Shown one piece after another: positions 58,380 through 64,000 of a stretch of DNA of 64,000 bases; position 1 is the first letter of the stretch; every line of letters begins with the position of its first letter. The DNA comes from Enterococcus durans NBRC 100479 = LMG 10746 (GTDB lineage Bacteria > Bacillota > Bacilli > Lactobacillales > Enterococcaceae): positions 38,215-102,214 of the forward strand of contig NZ_BCQB01000005.1 of NCBI RefSeq assembly GCF_001544215.1, read 5' to 3'. A program made the position numbers and the translations under genes. The notes below the pieces were generated by a model. That model worked only from the letters and a program-made list of their open reading frames with translations, made no database searches and was not told the DNA's origin.

Positions 58380-59126
58380 TCAACGACTATATAATCCGTA
58401 GTATAAACGGTCTTTTTTTAGTTGGACAAATTGGATTTGCTGATCTGCAATTTTTCGTTCAGCCATCCAGCGTTTTCTCGTGGCAAATATTTCCCAATAA
58501 TTGACAGAAATCCATTTTCTTTGGTTATCTAATGCCTGAAAAAAATTGAGAGAAACAGGTTTAGTATGCAATAATTCATGGAAGCGAACTTGTTCTTCCT
58601 GAGAAAAAGTGGATAGATCTCTCGAATAAAGTGTTTCTTCATACAGACATTTTTGTTGTGTATACGTAAACGTTTGGGGGATTTTCCCTGGACGTGCAAT
58701 TTGGACTAGTCGATTATAATAGCTATTCATCAATTTACTATTTGCGATAAATGCACTTTTGTAATAAGCCGATTGTATTTTCTCAATCACACCTTCTGTT
58801 CCCATCACTGAAAACAATGCAGGCCACGCCTTGATAGTCACTTCATTATTTTGTTTGACTAAGACGCCTGGGACGAAACCTCCAGAAGAGATCGAAACGA
58901 AATAGCCGATTCCTGTTGTTTCATCTAATGACTGAAATTCATCGAAAAGCCACTTCGCAGGATAATGCTCTTCATTATCCGCTTCATTTGGATTTGCTAT
59001 GAATAATTTAGCCATTTCGGATTCTAAAAATTGTAGATCTTGATCCTTTTCAGAGTTTTCATGCTGTTCGATCAGCTTAATCACTTCTTCTTTGATTTGA
59101 CGCTTGTCTTTACGCGTAAAATTCAT
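58380..59126 (-). CDS. Hypothetical cytoplasmic protein (248 residues)
   Basis: No signal peptide or membrane segment and no motif I recognise. The N-terminus is charged and helical (RKDKRQIKEEVIKLIEQ), the middle has a beta-rich stretch (GIGYFVSISSGGFVPGVLV), and the C-terminus is Arg/Lys/aromatic (RKRWMAERKIADQQIQF). RBS gaaggaagg before the ATG. It lies 25 bp upstream of queG on the same strand, so they are likely co-transcribed. Function unknown. Confidence 0.75.
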   Translation of the reverse strand: MNFTRKDKRQIKEEVIKLIEQHENSEKDQDLQFLESEMAKLFIANPNEADNEEHYPAKWLFDEFQSLDETTGIGYFVSISSGGFVPGVLVKQNNEVTIKAWPALFSVMGTEGVIEKIQSAYYKSAFIANSKLMNSYYNRLVQIARPGKIPQTFTYTQQKCLYEETLYSRDLSTFSQEEQVRFHELLHTKPVSLNFFQALDNQRKWISVNYWEIFATRKRWMAERKIADQQIQFVQLKKDRLYYGLYSR

Positions 59127-59229
59127 AGCTCCACCTTCCTTTCATACCTCTAACTATAACGGAAATCCGCTAAAAAAGGTATCTGTAAGCTGTAAAAAGA
59201 AAGATTTTTTAGTCATTTTTTCGTGAAAA

Positions 59230-59406
59230 AGAAGCGAGTGGGACAAAAGTAAGAAACACTTTTGTCTCATGCTTTAAAAACGAATAAACGGCGGGAGCAG
59301 AAGTAACTCCTTCTTAAATAAGCCGAAATGAACAAAAATTTGAAAAGCAATTTTCGTTCATTTCTTCTTATTTCTCGGAGTTAAACACTTCTGTCCCAGC
59401 CTCTTC
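59230..59406 (+). repeat. Intergenic structured repeat, copy D
   Basis: Full copy, nearly identical to copy C but with the inner arms changed on both sides: gaaatgaac (59325-59333) pairs with gttcatttc (59356-59364), where copy C has aaattcac/gtgaattt. The 5' hairpin (gtgggacaaaagt ... acttttgtctcat) and outer stems (gggagcagaag/cttctgtccc, aactcc/ggagtt) are kept. It fills most of the gap between the hypothetical gene and the Mn-transport operon. Confidence 0.8.
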
Positions 59407-59519
59407 TTAAAACAAGTCAAATGTAGGCTTGCACTATACATCAAAAAACAAGGTATACAAACTTTTACTCCTCTTTGAACATCTTGTCGCCACATCTCTT
59501 TGTTGAACAAATCGCTTAC

Positions 59520-60470
59520 CTAATGTGCTTCCTCCGGTTTTTCTTGACTTAACCCATCATGGATCGTCTGGATATTCCACTGCATCATCTTGTAATATGA
59601 ATCGCCTTTTTCACCTTTTTTATCAATCGAATCCGTGTACAATTTGTCATAGATCGTTAGTCCCGTTTCTTTAGCGACACGTTCCATACTTCTCGGATCT
59701 ACACTCGTTTCGACAAATAGAACAGGCACATTTGAATCCCGCACTTGGTTAACGATCGTTTTCATCTGTTCAGGTGTCCCTTGGCTTTCTGTATTGATTT
59801 CCCAAATATAGGCAGCCGGCACATCATACGCTTTTGAAAAATATTTGAACGCTCCTTCACTAGTTACAAGCAATCGTTTATCTTCTTCGATCGAACCAAG
59901 ACTGTCTTTTGCTTGCTGATCTAATTTTTTCAATTGTTCGATGTACGCTTTGCTGTTTTTTTCATACTCTTTCTGATTATCTTCATCTTTTTCAGAAAGA
60001 ATCCTTGTTATTTCTTCTACGTACTTCATCCCATTCGACAAATCTAACCATGCGTGAGGATCTGCCTGAGTTTTAGTAGCCCCTTTTGCCAAATAGAGTG
60101 GTGTAACTTTTTTACTTACTGCAAAATAGTCTTTTCCTTCCTCTTTTTTCGCTGTTTCCATCAAATTCATAAACCAGCCATTCCCGGTTTCTAAATTTAA
60201 CCCATTGTATAAAATGACATCTGCATCACTTGCCTTTTTAATATCTTCCGGCAACACCTCATGTTCATGGGGATCCGTGCCCACCGGAACAATACTATGA
60301 ACAATTACATGCTCTTTTCCTATTTCTTTAGCCATATCTGCTAAGATCGAATTTGTTGCCACTACCGTTAATTGATTCTCCTGCTCTTTGTCGGTTGCTT
60401 GGCTCCCACAACCGGCTAAAAGTAAGAACCCTGCAAATAACAACCAGTAAATCTTTTTTTTATTTTTCAT
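59520..60470 (-). CDS. efaA: Manganese/zinc ABC substrate-binding lipoprotein (EfaA-type)
   Basis: A 316-residue lipoprotein with lipobox LLAGCGSQ (Cys near residue 21) and the cluster A-I fold. Metal ligands in the usual order: His in VGTDPHEHEVLPED, His in DPHAWLDLSNG, Glu in AAYIWEINTESQG and Asp in VETSVDPRSM. This is the PsaA/EfaA family that supplies Mn. It is last in the operon (ATPase, permease, binding protein) with RBS gaggtgg and a 46-bp gap after the permease gene. Confidence 0.92.
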   Translation of the reverse strand: MKNKKKIYWLLFAGFLLLAGCGSQATDKEQENQLTVVATNSILADMAKEIGKEHVIVHSIVPVGTDPHEHEVLPEDIKKASDADVILYNGLNLETGNGWFMNLMETAKKEEGKDYFAVSKKVTPLYLAKGATKTQADPHAWLDLSNGMKYVEEITRILSEKDEDNQKEYEKNSKAYIEQLKKLDQQAKDSLGSIEEDKRLLVTSEGAFKYFSKAYDVPAAYIWEINTESQGTPEQMKTIVNQVRDSNVPVLFVETSVDPRSMERVAKETGLTIYDKLYTDSIDKKGEKGDSYYKMMQWNIQTIHDGLSQEKPEEAH

Positions 60471-60516
60471 TGTGCCACCTCTTTTACTTTATTTTTTTAA
60501 TTTTCTTTGATCGTAC

Positions 60517-61356
60517 TTATGCTTGCTTTGACCGAAATAAAATTCCTTTTGTTGGTGAGAACAAGAAAGCAAGTGTAAAGAACAGCGCACATGCCAACAC
60601 GATCGTAGCACCAGAAGGCCAGTTGTAACTATAACTGAAAAAGACACCGACAATAGCACTTAAAACGCCGATTGTTGCCGATAGAATGATCATTTTCGCT
60701 AAATTGTTCGTTAACAAATAGGCTGTCGCTGCCGGAGTGATCAGCATAGCGATCACTAGGATCGTTCCTACTGTCTGCAAACTAACAACTGCAACTAAAG
60801 TCAAGAAAAACATCAGTACATGATGGATCAACGTAGTATTCAACCCATAGGCTTTGGCCATCATTGGATCGAATGATGTGATCTTCAGTTCTTTATAAAA
60901 AATAAAAATGAACAATAGCACGATCCCACTCACGATAGCAGTCATCTGTAAATCACTTTCTCTAACCGCTAACACATTTCCAAATAAAATATGGTAAAGA
61001 TCGGTTGCACTCTGGGCAAATGAAATCAAAATGATTCCAAGTGCAAAGAAAGAGCTGAATACGATCCCGATCGCCGTATCATTTTTTAACCGACTACGTT
61101 GCGTTACAAACCCAATGATCCCTGCTGTCAACATTCCAAAAGCAGTCGCACCGACAATGTAACTGAACCCAAACATATACGAAATAGCAACCCCTGGTAA
61201 AACCGCGTGAGAAATAGCATCTCCCATCAATGACATCCCACGTAATATAATAAATGCGCCAATCACTCCTGAAGCCAATCCAACTAAAATGGACGTAAGC
61301 AATGCGTATTGTAAAAACTGATAATTCAGCAGACCTTCATAAAAAGATTGAATCAT
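60517..61356 (-). CDS. efaB: Manganese/zinc ABC transporter permease (EfaB-type)
   Basis: A 279-residue ABC-3-family permease with eight to nine helices; typical blocks are RGMSLMGDAISHAVLPGVA near residue 40 and LLITPAATAYLLTNNLAKM (read here as MLITPAATAYLL) near residue 205. It forms the membrane channel for the EfaA/EfaC partners. Its ATG overlaps the stop of the ATPase gene (ATGA), giving translational coupling. Confidence 0.92.
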   Translation of the reverse strand: MIQSFYEGLLNYQFLQYALLTSILVGLASGVIGAFIILRGMSLMGDAISHAVLPGVAISYMFGFSYIVGATAFGMLTAGIIGFVTQRSRLKNDTAIGIVFSSFFALGIILISFAQSATDLYHILFGNVLAVRESDLQMTAIVSGIVLLFIFIFYKELKITSFDPMMAKAYGLNTTLIHHVLMFFLTLVAVVSLQTVGTILVIAMLITPAATAYLLTNNLAKMIILSATIGVLSAIVGVFFSYSYNWPSGATIVLACALFFTLAFLFSPTKGILFRSKQA

Positions 61357-62099
61357 TTCTTCTCTTCTCCCTTCACTAATTGACCGATCACTTCGCCATA
61401 GGCCGCTTGTAGATTTTCTGATGTGAACGTTTCAGCTACAGGACCGCTGGCAATCAAGGTTTTGTTCAGTAGGATCAATTCATCAAAATACTCTTCTACT
61501 TTATGTAGATCATGATGAACAATAATGATTGTTTTCCCACTTTTTTTCAACTCTTTCAAAAGAGAAAAAATCTTCTTTTCACTTACCGCATCTATTCCGA
61601 CAAAAGGTTCGTCTAAAAAAATCCATTCTGCACCTTGAGCAAGTGCACGTGCTAAAAAAACACGTTGCAGTTGCCCGCCAGAAAGCTCACTGATCTGTCG
61701 TTTTTCGTAATCGCTCATCCCGACTTTTTCTAACGCTTGTTTTGCTCGCATTTTTTCTTTCTTCCCTGGGCGCTGTCCTATCTTTAATGAAGGATAGGTT
61801 CCTAGTAATACGACCCCTGATACATCAATAGGAAAAGAGAGATCCAACTCATTGCGTTGTTCGACATATGCAATTTGTTTACGTACTTTGCGGATGGGTT
61901 GCCCACCAAAAAAGATTTCACCCGATCGCTTGGGGATCAATTCAAGGATAGCTTTCATCAAAGTTGATTTTCCTGCACCATTTGGGCCGATGATCCCAGT
62001 AATCTGTTTTGGCTGGATATTTAAATCAATTGCTTCTAACGCTGATTTTCCTTGATAAGCAGCTGATAGATTTTGAATTTCAATCATATATTTCGACAT
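61353..62099 (-). CDS. efaC: Manganese/zinc ABC transporter ATPase (EfaC-type)
   Basis: A 248-residue ATPase. Start at the ATG at 62099 (MSKYMIEIQNLSAAYQG), with aaggag 7 bases upstream. Walker A GPNGAGKSTLMKA, signature LSGGQLQRVFLA, Walker B WIFLDEPFVGID and switch His in IIIVHHDLHK are all complete. First gene of the efaCBA operon, which starts 15 bp after the MntR-type operator. Confidence 0.93.
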   Translation of the reverse strand: MSKYMIEIQNLSAAYQGKSALEAIDLNIQPKQITGIIGPNGAGKSTLMKAILELIPKRSGEIFFGGQPIRKVRKQIAYVEQRNELDLSFPIDVSGVVLLGTYPSLKIGQRPGKKEKMRAKQALEKVGMSDYEKRQISELSGGQLQRVFLARALAQGAEWIFLDEPFVGIDAVSEKKIFSLLKELKKSGKTIIIVHHDLHKVEEYFDELILLNKTLIASGPVAETFTSENLQAAYGEVIGQLVKGEEKK

Positions 62100-62113
62100 G
62101 CACAATCTCCTTT

Positions 62114-62127
62114 TTAGGTTAACCTAA
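62114..62127. promoter_or_regulatory. DtxR/MntR-type (EfaR) operator of the manganese operon
   Basis: ttaggttaacctaa is a perfect 14-bp palindrome of the type bound by EfaR/MntR/SloR Mn-dependent repressors, 14 bp upstream of the first start codon. A weaker related element (tgtagtttaactta) follows at about 62140-62154. High Mn would shut the operon. Confidence 0.85.
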
Positions 62128-62347
62128 CTTTTAATTAAAATGTAGTTTAACTTAAAACGAAAGCATTTTCAAGTTATCAGCAAAAAAAAAAATTAAAATT
62201 CACTCGCATTTTACGCAAAGTTTCTGTAAAATCACATCAAGAGTCGATAAGCGAATTTATTTTATTTAATACTTGTTCTCATCTGAAATATGCGTTGCAA
62301 TTATTAGTATTTGCTTGTTTTACTCAAAAATCGAAAGGAGTTTTAGT

Positions 62348-63724
62348 ATGGAAGAAGAAAAATTAACTCGAAGTCTTAGCGCACGTCATATACAGATGAT
62401 TGCGCTAGGCGGGACTATTGGCGTTGGATTGTTTATGGGTGCCTCCTCAACCATTCGCTGGACTGGTCCTTCAGTTATGATTGCTTATGCAATTGCAGGA
62501 TTCTTTTTGTATTTGATCATGCGTGCACTCGGCGAGATGCTTTATATCGATCCTTCAACTGGGTCCTTTGCAAATTACGCTAGTGAGTACATCCATCCTG
62601 TTGCCGGTTATCTAACTGCTTGGAGTAACATTTTTCAGTTTGTCGTAGTTGGAATCAGTGAAGTCATCGCTGTAGGTGAATATATGAATTATTGGTGGCC
62701 TAACTTGCCAACCGTTATTCCAGGAATCCTTGTTGTCCTTTTTTTGATGCTTGCAAATCTAATCTCTGTTAAGGCATTTGGTGAATTAGAGTTTTGGTTT
62801 TCAATTATTAAAGTAGTAACGATCATCTTGATGATCATCGCAGGTCTGGGAGTTATTCTATTTGGATTTGGAAACCATGGTGTGGCTGTAGGCGTTTCAA
62901 ATCTGTGGAAAAATGGTGGCTTCTTTACTGGTGGTATAAAAGGATTCTTTTTTGCTTTGTCGATCGTTGTTGCCTCTTATCAAGGAATCGAATTGATTGG
63001 CATGACAGCAGGAGAAGCAGCTGAACCGAAAAAGACGATCATAGAAGCAGTGCAATCAACACTTGGTCGGATCTTGATCTTTTACATTGGTGCGATTTTT
63101 ATCATTGTAAGTATTTATCCATGGAATCAATTAAGTGAGATCGGGTCACCATTTGTTCAAACATTTTCTAAAATCGGCATTACTTTTGCTGCTGGTTTGA
63201 TCAATTTCGTTGTTTTGACTGCTGCATTATCTGGATGTAATTCAGGTATTTTCAGTGCAAGCCGAATGATCTATGCTTTGGCTGTCAACGGCAAGATGTC
63301 AAAGAAATTTTTGAAACTTACAAGTCACGGTGTTCCATTTTATCCAGTTGTCGCAATCTCTGGCGGTATCTTCATTGGATTGATCCTAAATTATCTATTA
63401 CCGATGGTCGTGCATCATTCAGAAAATCTATTTGTTTTTGTTTATAGCTCGAGTATCCTTCCAGGTATGGTTCCTTGGATCGTTATTTTGATCAGTGAGA
63501 TCAAATTTAGAAAGTCACATCCTGAAGAAATGGCTGATCACCCGTTCAAAATGCCATTTTCTCCTTACACGAACTATCTTTCTTTGTTATTTCTCGCCAT
63601 TGTTTTAGTCTTTATGTTTATCAATCCTGAAACAAGAATCTCTTTACTTATTGGCTTGGTTTTCTTAGCTTACATGGCGATCCATTATTTTATTCGAGAA
63701 CGCAGACTAGCAAATAGAGCCTAG
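62348..63724 (+). CDS. Amino acid permease (APC superfamily, AAT family)
   Basis: A twelve-helix permease of 458 residues; start at the ATG at 62348 (MEEEKLTRSLSARHIQMIALGG), with aaaggag upstream. The AAT signature GGTIGVGLFMGASS in helix 1, the LGEMLYIDPSTGSFANYASEYI block and IELIGMTAGEAAEPKKTI in helix 6 mark transporters of neutral/aromatic amino acids such as GABA, Phe or Ser/Thr permeases. Substrate unknown. Divergent from the Mn operon. Confidence 0.9.
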   Translation: MEEEKLTRSLSARHIQMIALGGTIGVGLFMGASSTIRWTGPSVMIAYAIAGFFLYLIMRALGEMLYIDPSTGSFANYASEYIHPVAGYLTAWSNIFQFVVVGISEVIAVGEYMNYWWPNLPTVIPGILVVLFLMLANLISVKAFGELEFWFSIIKVVTIILMIIAGLGVILFGFGNHGVAVGVSNLWKNGGFFTGGIKGFFFALSIVVASYQGIELIGMTAGEAAEPKKTIIEAVQSTLGRILIFYIGAIFIIVSIYPWNQLSEIGSPFVQTFSKIGITFAAGLINFVVLTAALSGCNSGIFSASRMIYALAVNGKMSKKFLKLTSHGVPFYPVVAISGGIFIGLILNYLLPMVVHHSENLFVFVYSSSILPGMVPWIVILISEIKFRKSHPEEMADHPFKMPFSPYTNYLSLLFLAIVLVFMFINPETRISLLIGLVFLAYMAIHYFIRERRLANRA

Positions 63725-63791
63725 AAAGAGGGCTGAACAGATGTGTTTACACGCGTTTAGAGCATAGCTTCCATTCCCTCGATATACTCTA

Positions 63792-63875
63792 TAAATCACC
63801 TCCCCTTCAAAAGGGTGGTTTGCACTAGGGCTATTACCCCTTAACACCAGCCAGCGCCTAAAGACGCTGGCTTTC
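63792..63875 (+). mobile_element. Possible IS200/IS605-type element end remnant
   Basis: After the permease gene: hairpin (aatcacc-t-cccctt / aaggg-t-ggttt, 63794-63820), a linker with ggctattacccc, and a second hairpin gccagcg/cgctggc (63850-63871) followed by tttctc. The order and sequences resemble the structured ends (and TnpB guide-RNA region) of IS200/IS605 elements as I recall them. No tnpA/tnpB is present, so this could be a solo end, an excised element's scar, or simply two terminators. Confidence 0.35.
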
Positions 63876-63917
63876 TCATTTCATGTTCAAGCCATATTGC
63901 CTTTGCCACTTTTGACT

Positions 63918-64000
63918 GAATGTGGGACAAATCTAAAAATCAGGTTTGCTGCAGACTCTCGAATAAGCAGCGTCCAGCAGTCAGTTTTTTCGGAAATTTC
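63918..64000 (+). repeat. Intergenic structured repeat, copy E (cut by the window edge)
   Basis: Matches the extra 5' module of copy B: gaatgtgggacaaatct, then cagcgtcca/gcagtcag and tttttcggaaatttc. The rest should lie outside the window. It follows the permease gene's probable terminator. Confidence 0.7.

Overview
The window looks like chromosomal DNA of a low-GC Gram-positive coccus of the genus Enterococcus, most likely near the E. faecium / E. hirae / E. durans group. The support is LPxTG surface proteins, an Ebp/Emp-type pilus operon (tip, minor pilin, backbone, class C sortase), an EfaCBA-type manganese ABC transporter, a LysM/transglycosylase-like secreted protein and a NUDIX-MacP-Pfs gene order familiar from Lactobacillales. 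The species call is inference from gene content. I see no rRNA, tRNA, CRISPR array or prophage.

Layout: 1-4.4 kb holds surface adhesin genes on the minus strand (Ig-like repeat protein, thioester/Cna_B/VaFE LPKTG adhesin), followed by small hypothetical genes to 5.3 kb. 5.4-7.7 kb is a ribose operon (rbsK, rbsD, GRP-type transporter) with a LacI-type palindrome. 8-11.1 kb has mannose-6-phosphate isomerase, a serine hydrolase and a broken glyoxalase-fold gene. 11.3-15.6 kb is a TetR-controlled heterodimeric multidrug ABC exporter, divergent from an azoreductase. 16.5-25 kb carries housekeeping genes (AI-2E family transporter, orphan PTS IIA, lactonase, cysteine desulfurase, PRPP synthetase, cysteine peptidase, PepO). 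25.1-28.4 kb is one large beta-helix LPTTG surface protein. 29-31.1 kb is a nicotinamidase/pfs/macP/NUDIX run, followed by xpaC-telA, an amino-acid permease, a GlcU-like transporter and a two-component system. 38-46.4 kb is the pilus operon. 47-62 kb has Mn-catalase, Ohr, a phosphohexomutase with ArgR, a DHA2 efflux gene with a terminator in its leader, PEP carboxykinase, LysM protein, QueG and the Mn transporter. The right end has an amino-acid permease and what may be the remnant of an IS200/IS605-type element end.

Two features stand out. First, five genes carry a clean single interruption (in-frame stop or 1-nt frameshift), and four of these encode cell-surface or pilus proteins: the Ig-like protein, the thioester adhesin, the pilus tip and the pilus backbone. 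This is either loss of surface structures in this strain or sequence error; the residues on both sides of each break are fully conserved in style and open. Second, an intergenic repeat of about 170 bp recurs at least six times (one copy cut by the window edge). It folds into a 5' hairpin plus a long branched hairpin, and the copies show paired, stem-preserving substitutions, which suggests selection or gene-conversion-independent maintenance of an RNA or cruciform structure.
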